A DNA stretch of 64,000 nucleotides, from NCBI GenBank assembly GCA_042408875.1, contig JBHOQS010000019.1:62001-126000 (forward strand), written 5' to 3'. Made by a program: the position numbers and the translations under genes. This stretch comes from JBHOQS01 sp042408875 (lineage in GTDB: Bacteria > Chloroflexota > UBA11872 > JBHOQS01). The notes beneath the pieces were generated by a model. That model did no database searches. It worked only from the letters and a program-made list of their open reading frames with translations, and had not been told where the DNA came from. The stretch's first letter is position 1; each line of letters starts with the position of its first letter. This document shows, in pieces, positions 16,636-25,056 of the stretch.

Positions 16636-17904
16636 CTATGCTAGCTTCAGCACAAGCACTGTATCGATCGGGTCGGGCGGTTGCGCTGGAGCCTGAATAC
16701 GCACCGTTCCGTCTTGCCGCGACAGCGGTAGGGCCGTGCGAGCCGGGTCGGCCAGGAGGTACGCCTTGGCGACGGGCTGCGGCAGCGCAGGCAGGTGGAT
16801 CATGCCCTCGCGCGGCCAGTCGAAGACATGCAGGTAGAGCGTACCTGGATCGGCCGCACTGACGGTCGTGCGGCACCAGTCGAGGCCCTGCACGGGCCCG
16901 GGGCGGGTGCCGTAGACCGCCTCGCCGTTCACCCGCAGCCAGTCACCTATGGCGAGGAGGCGCTCCACGCTCGGCTGCGGGATGACGCCCTCCGCAGTCG
17001 GGCCGACGTTCAGGAGATAGTTCCCGCCCTTGCTGACAATGTCTACCAGCTTGCGGATCAGGTCTTCGACCGGCTTCCAGTTGTGGTCGTACGACTTGTA
17101 GCCCCAGGTATCGTTGATGGTCGCAGGGACCTCCCAGTCCATGTCTACCAGGCTGTCAGGGATGCGGTTATCGCGTGCTTCGGCGTAGTCGCCCAGGCCG
17201 TTCCCGATACGCCCGTTCACCAGGCAGTCCGGCTGAATCTGATGGACCAGCTCGACGAGCGAGCGGCTCTGTTCGACGGTAATGCGCCGGGGCGTGTCGA
17301 ACCAGATGATGGCGATAGGGCCATAGTTCGTCAGCAGCTCGCGCACCTGCGACTTGACGTAATTGTCGATGTATCCGGCGAAGTCCTTCTTCGACTCGTC
17401 GAAGTCCCAATCGTTGCCGTCGCCATCGGGATGATGCCAGTCCTGCGTCTGCGAGTAGTAGAAGCCGAAGCGGATGCCCTGCTTCTGGCACTCTGCGGCC
17501 AGCTCCTTCATCGGATCGCGCCCAAAGGGCGTGGCATCGACGATGTTGTAGGACGTGAGCGCCGTCTTGAACATGCAAAAGCCGTCGTGGTGCTTGGCCG
17601 TAATGACCAGGTATTTCTGGCCGGCGCGCCTGGCCAGCGAGACCCACTCCGCTGCATCGAACTTCACCGGGTTGAACTGTCGGGTGAGCTGCTCGTACTC
17701 GGCCACTGGAATGCGGGCACGATACATGATCCATTCGCCGATGCCCGGGATCTGCCGCCCCTTCCAGGTCCCGGCCGGGATGGCGTAGAGTCCCCAGTGG
17801 ATGAACATGCCAAACTTCGCCGCGCGGAACCAGTCCAGGCGCGGGTCGGTGCGCGCATCCGTCCGCTGCACTGCCTCAGTGCGGATCGCCCCTTCTTCGA
17901 CCAT
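16636..17904 (-). CDS. Alpha-L-fucosidase (GH29)
   Basis: Retaining exo-fucosidase of 422 residues. It has the GH29 N-terminal signature FGMFIHWGLYAIPAG, the KHHDGFCMF segment and the nucleophile D203 in IIWFDTP. Later comes the conserved SKGGNYLLNVGP segment, then a small beta-sandwich to the C-terminus. The normal acid/base is variable in the family and is not assigned. No signal peptide is present, so it is cytosolic and needs imported oligosaccharide. The start is the ATG at 17904, behind AGGAGG; a longer frame to 17946 adds nothing family-like. It sits downstream of the GH5 gene in the same direction. Confidence 0.93.
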   Translation of the reverse strand: MVEEGAIRTEAVQRTDARTDPRLDWFRAAKFGMFIHWGLYAIPAGTWKGRQIPGIGEWIMYRARIPVAEYEQLTRQFNPVKFDAAEWVSLARRAGQKYLVITAKHHDGFCMFKTALTSYNIVDATPFGRDPMKELAAECQKQGIRFGFYYSQTQDWHHPDGDGNDWDFDESKKDFAGYIDNYVKSQVRELLTNYGPIAIIWFDTPRRITVEQSRSLVELVHQIQPDCLVNGRIGNGLGDYAEARDNRIPDSLVDMDWEVPATINDTWGYKSYDHNWKPVEDLIRKLVDIVSKGGNYLLNVGPTAEGVIPQPSVERLLAIGDWLRVNGEAVYGTRPGPVQGLDWCRTTVSAADPGTLYLHVFDWPREGMIHLPALPQPVAKAYLLADPARTALPLSRQDGTVRIQAPAQPPDPIDTVLVLKLA

Positions 17905-18043
17905 AGGCCTCCGTCCTCCTAGGAGATTTCTCGACATACGGCTCAACGGCTCGCCGCGCGCCGGTGCATGGAGGCGGTTCTACCGGCCGCATGCTGCCCG
18001 GCACACGGCTCTGCGAGCACGCTTAGGGCATCTAGACCGTTGC

Positions 18044-19240
18044 TCACTCACGCAGCAGGTCGAGCATGGCGCGATCGAGCAGATGGCCGCGCCAGGGCTC
18101 GTAGGCAACGTCGCGGCGGCCGCTATCGAGGATGCCAAAGCTACCGCGGAAATTCCAGAGGGCGTAGCCCCAGCCGGCCGCTCGCCAGAGCTCCAGACAG
18201 TCGCGCACCCAGGCCAGCACGACGGCATGGGGAGTCTTGTTATAGGCGCCGAACTCGCCCACCATCACGCCCACGCCCGCGGCCTCCAGCCTCTGCCACG
18301 GCTCGATCTGCCGCGCTCGCAGCGTGTCTTTATTCCACAGCGTGGCACCGTCCCGCAGTGGGTACTCGGGGGCTGGCCAGCTCTCGCTACCGCGCACCCA
18401 CTCGGCGCGGTAGTGGGTCAGCCGTATGGGCTGATAACCGCGCGTCGCCGCAGCCACGCCCAGGCCGGCCAGCTCGACCGGAGGCGTGTTACCGTAGTCG
18501 CGGCCGTCACAGATAATCAGGCGTTGCGCGTCTTCAACGCGGATGGCCTCGACCAGGCGTTCGATCACGCGGCGGTGCGCCTGAGGGCTGACGTTCGCAG
18601 GCTCGTTCAGCAGGTTGAAGCTTAGCAGGCGGTTCGGCACGCCACGGTAGCGCCGCGCGAAGGCTGCCCAGTGGAGGGCGCACACGCGCTGCGCCTCCTC
18701 GTCTGTCCAGAGCGACCTCGGCTCGGGCGGCTGAGCGACCGTGTAGCCGGGCGCGCGATGGAAGTTCAGGCAGACGTGGACGCCGTATTGTTCGCCGAAG
18801 CGAGCCGCCTCGTCGATCTGCCGTAGGGCCGGCTCGCGCAGCCGGGTCCAGTCGCCTGGCTCGGTCCAGCAGCGGTAGTCCATGGGCAGGCGGACGAAAG
18901 TAAAGCCCCACTCGGCGATCCAGGCGAAATCGCGCTCCTCGAAGCGCCGGTCCACGCCCTCCCAGCGGAACTTCTCCAGCAGGTTAAAGCCGCGCCAGCG
19001 CGGCAGCTTCTGTGGGGACGGCTCAGGGAGGGAGCGTTGCCCCAATGATGCCTCTATGCGCATATGCTCTGATGCTCCGGTGACAGGGGTCTGTTCTGGC
19101 ATGGCTGTACGCCGGGGCGACGCCTGGCGGCGCGCGCAGCCGGCCGACACGGCGGCGAGTAGAGCCACTGCCGCGCCGTCTCTGACTATAGCGACCCAGC
19201 GGCGGCGTGACACACCCACGGTCAGGCCGGCTCGATCCAC
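18044..19240 (-). CDS. GH5-type glycoside hydrolase, lipoprotein
   Basis: 398-residue (beta/alpha)8 glycosidase of the cellulase/GH5 type. After a basic N-terminus (SRRRW) and a hydrophobic stretch comes a lipobox ending AVSAGC, so it is anchored outside the membrane. The catalytic domain starts near residue 80 (RGFNLLEKF). The acid/base Glu lies in FNLLNEP and the nucleophile Glu in MVGEFG, both intact. The start is GTG at 19240, behind GGAGG. Substrate (beta-glucan, mannan or other) is not resolved. With GH29 downstream it fits a polysaccharide-use island. Confidence 0.88.
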   Translation of the reverse strand: MDRAGLTVGVSRRRWVAIVRDGAAVALLAAVSAGCARRQASPRRTAMPEQTPVTGASEHMRIEASLGQRSLPEPSPQKLPRWRGFNLLEKFRWEGVDRRFEERDFAWIAEWGFTFVRLPMDYRCWTEPGDWTRLREPALRQIDEAARFGEQYGVHVCLNFHRAPGYTVAQPPEPRSLWTDEEAQRVCALHWAAFARRYRGVPNRLLSFNLLNEPANVSPQAHRRVIERLVEAIRVEDAQRLIICDGRDYGNTPPVELAGLGVAAATRGYQPIRLTHYRAEWVRGSESWPAPEYPLRDGATLWNKDTLRARQIEPWQRLEAAGVGVMVGEFGAYNKTPHAVVLAWVRDCLELWRAAGWGYALWNFRGSFGILDSGRRDVAYEPWRGHLLDRAMLDLLRE

Positions 19241-19306
19241 AGCTCCCTCCAGCCTCTACATCCAGAATATGCCAGAGCGGCTCTGGGATGGTTCCGGCAG
19301 CCCTGG

Positions 19307-19352
19307 TATACTGTGGCTGCTATGATCTGTCAACGTTGGTGTCACTAACGTT
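19307..19352 (+). promoter_or_regulatory. TATACT box and 21-bp palindrome before the sugar-binding lipoprotein gene
   Basis: TATACT lies at 19307-19312. Centred 30 bases downstream is a near-perfect 21-bp palindrome (19332-19352) with arms AACGTTGGTG and CACTAACGTT around a central T; 9 of 10 arm positions pair. Its shape resembles a LacI-family operator. No LacI-family gene lies in the window. Confidence 0.5.
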
Positions 19353-19398
19353 CTAATTCCCGTGTCAATCGCGTTCCAAATCGCAAGGAGGCTACACT

Positions 19399-20754
19399 AT
19401 GGTGCATGGAGCCCCGCTGTATCGCACTCCCCTCTCCAGGCGCGAGTTGCTTGACCTCTGCGGGCGGGTCATTCCCGCTGCGCTCATGGGAGCAGGCTGC
19501 CGGCAGCCTGCTGCACAGCAAGAAGCAGCGCGGCCGGAGAGCGCGCCGGCGCGGGTCCAGGAGGTGGTCTGGTCGTGCTATACGCTTGGAGAAGCCCGCA
19601 ATAAGATTCTCGATGACTTGGCGCAGACTGCGCAGAAGGCGGTGCCTGGCGTCAGGCTCACACTGGATATCCAGCCAGGCCAGGGCTACTGGGACAAGCT
19701 GCAGACTATGGTGGTGGCCGGCTCGGCACCGGACCTCGTGGTCAACCAGGTTAACTGGGTGCAGGCAGGCGCAGCGCGGAACATCTTCGTGGCCCTAGAC
19801 GATTACATGGCTAAAGACCGCATCCGTCGGGAGGACTACAACGACTATAAGTCCTGGCTGTGGAAAGGAAAGTTGTATGCCATCCCCTTCCAGGCGCTCG
19901 GCGAGACGATCTTCATCAGCCGGCGGACCTTCGACGAGGCGGGGCTCAAGCTGCCTGACGTGAACTGGACGTTCCAGGACATGCTGGAGCTGGCGCGGAA
20001 GCTCACCAAGGGTGAGGGCGACCAGAAGCAATGGGGCATCCAGTACGGCTATGGCTCGATCGAGATGGGCTTCGGCACCATCATCCTGAACTTTGGTGGC
20101 AAGGTGCTCAATGACGCTCGCGACCGTGCCCTCTACGGGGAGGACGCTAGAGCGCTCGAGGCGGCGCAGTTCTACGCTGACTGGCGCCATCGCTATCTTG
20201 TTCATCCCAAGCCCTCCGACATCCAGCCGGGCTCGAAGCCGTTCATCGAGATCGGCCGTGGGGCGATGTACCAGACCGGCTTCTTCTATGTTGCCAACAT
20301 CTACGCCGCGCTGAAGGAAGATCTCTGGTTCACCACTCCGCCGCGCTCGCCTACAAACCCCTCGTGTGCCGTGGGCTCGAACGCCTGGTCGATTACCACC
20401 AGCTCAAAGGTAAAGGACGCGGCCTGGAAGGTGCTGGCCTACCTTGTCGGCGAGGAAGGGCAGACGATCTGGGCGCCGGGCGGTACACCGGCGCTGGCGA
20501 AGGTTGCTGCCTCGCCCGTGTACCTGAAAAACTACCCCGGCCTGGAAAAGGAAGTGACCAACCTGATCCAGACCTGGAACCGTATCGGCCGGGACTACTT
20601 CATCACCCCGGACGCAGACGACTGGTGGCGAACGGCGAACCGTGAGCTGGCCCCGATGTATACAGGCGAGAAAAGCCCCGCCGAGGCGATGCGGGCATCG
20701 GCCGAGGCCGTGAACCGAGAGGTGTTCGCGGTGCGGCCGCCGGAGTTCCGCTAA
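19399..20754 (+). CDS. ABC transporter sugar-binding lipoprotein (family 1)
   Basis: Extracellular solute-binding protein of 451 residues. Its N-terminus carries a lipobox, ALMGAGC, near residue 34. Recognisable family-1 features include the GSAPDLVV segment, WLWKGKLYAIPFQ, a long helical C-terminal lobe, and the AWKVLAYLVGEEGQ segment. It normally delivers a sugar to a permease pair, yet no permease or ATPase gene follows. The next gene, 5 bp downstream, encodes a deacetylase-like protein. Start ATG at 19399 follows AAGGAGG. It may use a shared ATPase and permeases encoded elsewhere. Confidence 0.88.
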   Translation: MVHGAPLYRTPLSRRELLDLCGRVIPAALMGAGCRQPAAQQEAARPESAPARVQEVVWSCYTLGEARNKILDDLAQTAQKAVPGVRLTLDIQPGQGYWDKLQTMVVAGSAPDLVVNQVNWVQAGAARNIFVALDDYMAKDRIRREDYNDYKSWLWKGKLYAIPFQALGETIFISRRTFDEAGLKLPDVNWTFQDMLELARKLTKGEGDQKQWGIQYGYGSIEMGFGTIILNFGGKVLNDARDRALYGEDARALEAAQFYADWRHRYLVHPKPSDIQPGSKPFIEIGRGAMYQTGFFYVANIYAALKEDLWFTTPPRSPTNPSCAVGSNAWSITTSSKVKDAAWKVLAYLVGEEGQTIWAPGGTPALAKVAASPVYLKNYPGLEKEVTNLIQTWNRIGRDYFITPDADDWWRTANRELAPMYTGEKSPAEAMRASAEAVNREVFAVRPPEFR

Positions 20755-20759
20755 GGACT

Positions 20760-22637
20760 ATGGCTATGACACTCCTGTCCGGGGCGCGGCCGCTGCGCGT
20801 GGCCGTGCTGGAGCTTGAAGGGCTGCGCGAGGAAGCGGTCCGTCGGGCTGAAAACGCCTGGTTCGTCTACACCTGGGAGGCCCTCCAGCAGCTCGGGCTC
20901 AGCGCTGCTGCGCTCCCGCCGGAGGCGCTGGCCGAGCCGGCGCGCCTCGCCCCCTTCTCGGCGCTGCTCCTGCCCGGGCAGCCGGCGTGGGCGCTCATAC
21001 CGGGCGCGGCACAGCATGCTCCCTGGGCAGATGAGCCGGCGCAGCGCGCGCTCGAGCACTGGGTGCGGGCAGGCGGGATCCTGATCGGGCTGGGGCCGCA
21101 GCCGCTGCCCCTGGCGGCTCTGTTCGGCGTGCAGCCCGCCGGTCCACCTATTGACGCCGAGCCCTTTACGCTCACGGCGACGCTGCGCCTGGCCGGCGCT
21201 CCGGAGGTCGCTGGCATTCACTCTCCGCTCCATCCGCAGCAGCCGCTGCTGCTCTTTTCGCCGCTGTGGCCTGTTGTGCCGCAGCCCGGCACGCGTGTGC
21301 TGGCCACGGCATACGATTCGACCGGCGAACAGCCCATCGGCGCAGCGATCACCGCCCGCCGGCTCGGGAGGGGCCAGGCGTATCTCTTCACCTTCGACCT
21401 GCCGCGCACGCTCTGGTCCCTGCACAAGGGTCGGCCCGCCACCATCGACTATGACGGCGACGGCTACCTCCGCACCAGCGACATGATCCTGATCGGCCAT
21501 CACGCTATCGAGGTGGCGTACGCCGATGAGCTGCTCTTTGTGCTCCAGAGCCTGCTGGCCCGCCGACCGCATCCGTTCATCGCGCCCTTCCCGCCGCGCA
21601 GCCGGGCACACAGCGAGCATGATATGCTCACCGATGCGCTCTTCTTCTGGGGCGGCGACGACGAGGCGGCAACCACCGGCCTGCAGCGCCGTGCCTCGGA
21701 CTTTATGGCCGCACGAGGGCTACCCTATCATATCAACGCGATGCCACGTGTCACGCCTGAAGGTGTTGGTCCTTTCGGGCTCTCGCGGGAAGACGCCGAG
21801 GCGATCCGCGCCAACGGGCACGAGATCTCGCTGCATTACAACTTTCGTGAGGGTGTTGAGCACCCGTACATCATTACTGCGGAGGCCGTGCAGGCGCAGG
21901 CCGAAGCATTCCGGCGGACCTTCGGGCGTGACCCCATCTGCACGGTCAACCACTGCACCCACTGGAGCGGATGGTATGAGCCGGCGGAGTGGATGCGCGC
22001 TGTGGGCGGCCGTGCCGACAACAGCTTTATCCACAAGCAATCGCCGCCGAGCAATCCGGTGAACCTGCTGGGCTTCGGCTTCGGCACCGCCTTCCCGCAC
22101 TACTTCTATCGTGACCACCGCGGCGGGAACACCCGTATCGACTTTTTAGAAGAGCCCATTACGGCGTATGAGATCGGCTACACCCGCGACGGCACCGACT
22201 TTGCCCGGGTGCATCGCGTCGTAGACTTGGCGCTCTCCTATGGCCTGACCATGAACATGTTCTACCATCCGGTCTACATCGCCGAATGGGAGACCTGCCG
22301 CCTGGCCATCGACGAGTTCCTACGCTATACCGGCGAGCGGGGCGTGCGCGCCGTGCACATGGGGAACGATGCCTTCTGGCGCTGGTGGGATGCCCGCGCT
22401 CGATCAGCCGTGCGAGACGCCGTCGAGCTGCCGGATGGCACGCTCAGGCTGGCTGCGTTCTGCGCCTACCCGGATGGCATGCTGGTGTGCATCCCGCTCG
22501 CTGGCCGACAGGGAGGCGCTATCGCTGTGAACGGCAGGCCAGCCATATGGGAGACGCGCACCCAGGGTGGTCTGCGATGGCTCGTGGTTGCCGTGCCGGC
22601 CGGCGAAAGCACCATGGAGGTGCAGTGGGGCGATTGA
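20760..22637 (+). CDS. Two-domain protein: GATase-like N-terminus plus polysaccharide-deacetylase-like domain
   Basis: 625 residues. Residues 1-260 resemble a class-I glutamine-amidotransferase-like or beta-galactosidase-trimerisation fold (FSALLLPGQPAW, WVRAGGILIGLG, GRGQAYLFTFDLPRTLW) without a clear nucleophile. Residues 280-560 resemble a NodB-type deacetylase: a HSEHDMLTDALFF segment, GHEISLHYN and a VNHCTHW pocket carry His/Asp residues able to bind metal. The C-terminal 60 residues form a small beta domain. No signal peptide was seen. The gene follows the sugar-binding lipoprotein gene at 5 bp. The substrate is unknown; a glycan is suggested by context. Confidence 0.65.
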   Translation: MAMTLLSGARPLRVAVLELEGLREEAVRRAENAWFVYTWEALQQLGLSAAALPPEALAEPARLAPFSALLLPGQPAWALIPGAAQHAPWADEPAQRALEHWVRAGGILIGLGPQPLPLAALFGVQPAGPPIDAEPFTLTATLRLAGAPEVAGIHSPLHPQQPLLLFSPLWPVVPQPGTRVLATAYDSTGEQPIGAAITARRLGRGQAYLFTFDLPRTLWSLHKGRPATIDYDGDGYLRTSDMILIGHHAIEVAYADELLFVLQSLLARRPHPFIAPFPPRSRAHSEHDMLTDALFFWGGDDEAATTGLQRRASDFMAARGLPYHINAMPRVTPEGVGPFGLSREDAEAIRANGHEISLHYNFREGVEHPYIITAEAVQAQAEAFRRTFGRDPICTVNHCTHWSGWYEPAEWMRAVGGRADNSFIHKQSPPSNPVNLLGFGFGTAFPHYFYRDHRGGNTRIDFLEEPITAYEIGYTRDGTDFARVHRVVDLALSYGLTMNMFYHPVYIAEWETCRLAIDEFLRYTGERGVRAVHMGNDAFWRWWDARARSAVRDAVELPDGTLRLAAFCAYPDGMLVCIPLAGRQGGAIAVNGRPAIWETRTQGGLRWLVVAVPAGESTMEVQWGD

Positions 22638-22659
22638 CCCCCTCGCCGGCCTTCGCCGC

Positions 22660-22682
22660 CTGCGTTGCGGGAGCGCAACAGG
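22660..22682. terminator. Candidate hairpin between convergent genes
   Basis: GTTGCG and CGCAAC form a stem around a GGAG loop, extended by CCT/AGG, between two convergent genes. There is no T-tract, so factor-independent termination is uncertain. Confidence 0.3.
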
Positions 22683-22722
22683 CCCGCCGGTCCAGCACGA
22701 CCGTAAGGCCCGAGCGTCAACA

Positions 22723-23796
22723 TCAAAACTGCGGGATGTCGACGCACTGACGGGTCCGCGCCGCCTCCAAGCCGCAGATGCCGGCGGCGCAGGAGATCGC
22801 GCCCTCGCGAGCATTGATGAGAGGATCGCGGTCTTCCAGGATCGCATCCACGAAATCGCGGGCCTGGTAGTACTCGGTTGTGCCGTGGCCGGCGCCGGCG
22901 CGTTGTCGCGGATGCTGCCACAGCGGCACCGGCAGCTCCATCATCCCCGTCTGATGCCGGATGCTCTTGAGAAAAACGCGGCCGGGACCCTGCGGCGTGT
23001 CCCGGCTGGCCTCGAAGCTGCCGTCGGTGCCATAGCAGCTATAGTACAGGCAGTAGGGCCTATGCATCCCGTAGGACACAGTGATCTTCGCCAGTACGCC
23101 GTCGCTGGTGCGGTACAGCGCAACCGTCGTATCGTCCGCAGGGGTGAGGTCAATGGAACCCTGCGTGCCGAACGCTACTACCTCCTGGAACTGGTCAACG
23201 CCCAGCAGCCAGCGTAGCGTATCCAGGGCGTGCGGCCCGCCGCCCAGCAACGTCGTCTGCGGAGTAGCCGGGTCCCAGCGCCAGTGCCGGCTGCCATCCT
23301 CTTCCTGCACGCGCGAGCCGTCGAGCAGCAGGTTATGCAGGTACTCCGCCTCGCCGTAGAAGAGCCGGCCGAACTGTCCCTGCTCGATCAAGCCCTTCAC
23401 CGCCTGCAAATACGGCATCCAGCGACACTCGTTGCCCATCTGTACCTTCAGAGTGCGCGACCGGGAGAGCTCCAGGATGCGGCGGCACTGCTCCAGCGTC
23501 GTTGCCAGCGGGATCTCGCAGAGCACATGCTTGCCCGCCTCGAGCGCCTGGATAGCCATGTCACCATGCAGATGGTCAGGCGTAGCGATGCACACAGCAT
23601 TCACCTGCGGATCGCTCAGCACCGCCGCATAGTCCGGCAGCACCCGAGCGATGCCGTAGCGCTGTGCCACTCCCTGCGCCCGATCCACACGGAGGTCACA
23701 GACTGCTACGACCTCGCACTGCTCGTGCGCACGCAGCGGCTCGATATGGGCGGCGCCGCGGCGCACCCCCACAATGGCTACTCGCACCGGCTTCAT
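22723..23796 (-). CDS. Gfo/Idh/MocA-type protein with the EKP lysine replaced
   Basis: 357 residues, Rossmann N-terminus and alpha/beta C-terminal domain of the Gfo/Idh/MocA family. The usual catalytic motif EKP reads EIP (I95), so the lysine that normally polarises the substrate hydroxyl is missing. The glycine-rich loop is also altered (VGVRRGAAH). The C-terminal GGGPHALDTLRWLLG segment, with a His often near the substrate, is kept. This may be a non-dehydrogenase or an enzyme with a different mechanism. It starts at the ATG at 23796, divergent from an isomerase-like gene. Confidence 0.85.
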   Translation of the reverse strand: MKPVRVAIVGVRRGAAHIEPLRAHEQCEVVAVCDLRVDRAQGVAQRYGIARVLPDYAAVLSDPQVNAVCIATPDHLHGDMAIQALEAGKHVLCEIPLATTLEQCRRILELSRSRTLKVQMGNECRWMPYLQAVKGLIEQGQFGRLFYGEAEYLHNLLLDGSRVQEEDGSRHWRWDPATPQTTLLGGGPHALDTLRWLLGVDQFQEVVAFGTQGSIDLTPADDTTVALYRTSDGVLAKITVSYGMHRPYCLYYSCYGTDGSFEASRDTPQGPGRVFLKSIRHQTGMMELPVPLWQHPRQRAGAGHGTTEYYQARDFVDAILEDRDPLINAREGAISCAAGICGLEAARTRQCVDIPQF

Positions 23797-23882
23797 GGTC
23801 GCTCCCCTGCCCTCCAGGTCTCGTTTCCCCTGCGCCCGGCCCGATGCAGAGCCTCGGAGCGCACAGCGGGGTCAGCATATCA

Positions 23883-23905
23883 CAGCAGCGATCTGCTGGT
23901 ATACT
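23883..23905 (+). promoter_or_regulatory. Inverted repeat next to a TATACT box in a divergent spacer
   Basis: CAGCAG (23883-23888) and CTGCTG (23893-23898) are perfect inverse copies around CGAT. They abut TATACT (23900-23905), a possible -10 for the rightward isomerase-like gene. A repressor site is plausible. No matching -35 box is evident. Confidence 0.35.
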
Positions 23906-23958
23906 GCCGCGAAGTGCACGACCTTGGCACGCCTATTCCACCTCTGGAGGTGCGTCCA

Positions 23959-24768
23959 ATGCCTGCGCTCGAGCGCTTCGGCTTTAACGCCCCGGTGGGC
24001 CGGCCCCTGGAAGACATCCTCCGCTGGGCCGCGGAGCACCAGTTTTTCTACGTAGACTTCAACGCCGATTTCCCACCCAACGGGCTGGGCGACTTCGGTG
24101 ATGCGCGCGTGCGTGCTATTCGTGAGCTCTGCGAGCAACACGGGCTGCGCATTGGCGTGCATACGCTCTCAGCGGTGAACGTCGCCGAGGTCTCGCCGAT
24201 CGTGTCCGAGGCAGTGGATGAATACCTGCGCCAGAACCTGCTGCTGGCGAAGCGCCTGGGCTGCGGCTGGATGATCGTCCACGGCGGCTATCACTTCACC
24301 GACGTAGAGCGGCGGCGCACAGCAGCCATCGCCCGCCTGCAGCGCCTGCTCGACCTGGCCGAAGCCGAGCAGATCGAGCTCTGGTTCGAGAACCACAACA
24401 CCGAGCCGGAGCACGCGGAGATCCACTATATTCCGGATAATGTGGAAGAGCTTCGCTGGTTCCTGGAGGCGCCGCGGCTGGCGAGCTCCTCCTGGTTTCG
24501 TTGGTCGTTTAACGCCGCGCACGCGCACCTGGTGCCCGACGGCATTGGCGGCTTCCTAGCGGCCTTTGGAGTTGGGCGCATCGGGCAGGTACGGCTGGCG
24601 GACAACACGGGCGAGTACGAGGTACACTTGGTGCCCGGCCAGGGCACGATTGATTTTCCCAACCTCTTCCGGCGGCTGGACCGCCTGGGCTATCGCGGCT
24701 CCTTCTGCCTTGACTTCGGCACGCTGGAGGATAAGGTGCGCGTGCGCGACGCCTGGCTGGCGCTGTAA
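23959..24768 (+). CDS. Xylose-isomerase-like TIM-barrel protein
   Basis: Sugar-phosphate isomerase/epimerase family (AP endonuclease-2-like TIM barrel), 269 residues. Metal-site residues expected in the family can be picked out: the Glu in ELWFENHN, His/Asp residues in SFNAAHAHL, and the Asp/Glu-rich strand LADNTGEYEVHLVPGQGTIDF near the C-terminus. Members isomerise or epimerise keto-sugars, inosose or hydroxypyruvate. The ATG at 23959 follows GGAGGTGCGTCC. The frame runs open to the left for 700 bp, but that region is antisense to the Gfo gene and not coding. Substrate is unknown. Confidence 0.8.
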   Translation: MPALERFGFNAPVGRPLEDILRWAAEHQFFYVDFNADFPPNGLGDFGDARVRAIRELCEQHGLRIGVHTLSAVNVAEVSPIVSEAVDEYLRQNLLLAKRLGCGWMIVHGGYHFTDVERRRTAAIARLQRLLDLAEAEQIELWFENHNTEPEHAEIHYIPDNVEELRWFLEAPRLASSSWFRWSFNAAHAHLVPDGIGGFLAAFGVGRIGQVRLADNTGEYEVHLVPGQGTIDFPNLFRRLDRLGYRGSFCLDFGTLEDKVRVRDAWLAL

Positions 24769-25056
24769 GCTGGGCTGCCTGCGCTGCTCCACACGGGGCG
24801 ATCGTACTGAAGCACGCCACGGCAAAAGCTAGCTGGCTTGACCGTATGAAACTGCACAGCCACGGCATTACGCATACGACTCACCCCGACACCACAGCGC
24901 GTTCTACAGCAGACGGGTTACAATAACTCAAAGCGTGGGCTTTGCCCGGGCGCGACCCGGCACCGGGGATCGAGGCATCGCCTGATCCAGAAACCATCCA
25001 GGAACCGTCTAGCGAACGTCAGAGCGCCCAATACAGGACATACGAAGGACACACCG

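Noticed and set aside
16795..17922. Long open frame of 375 codons opposite the fucosidase gene
   Set aside because: It is antisense to a well-supported GH29 gene and has no recognisable motif; such shadows are common at this GC content.
23230..23958. Upstream extension of the xylose-isomerase-like frame by about 240 codons
   Set aside because: It lies opposite the Gfo gene and does not resemble the TIM-barrel family; the ATG at 23959 has its own ribosome site.
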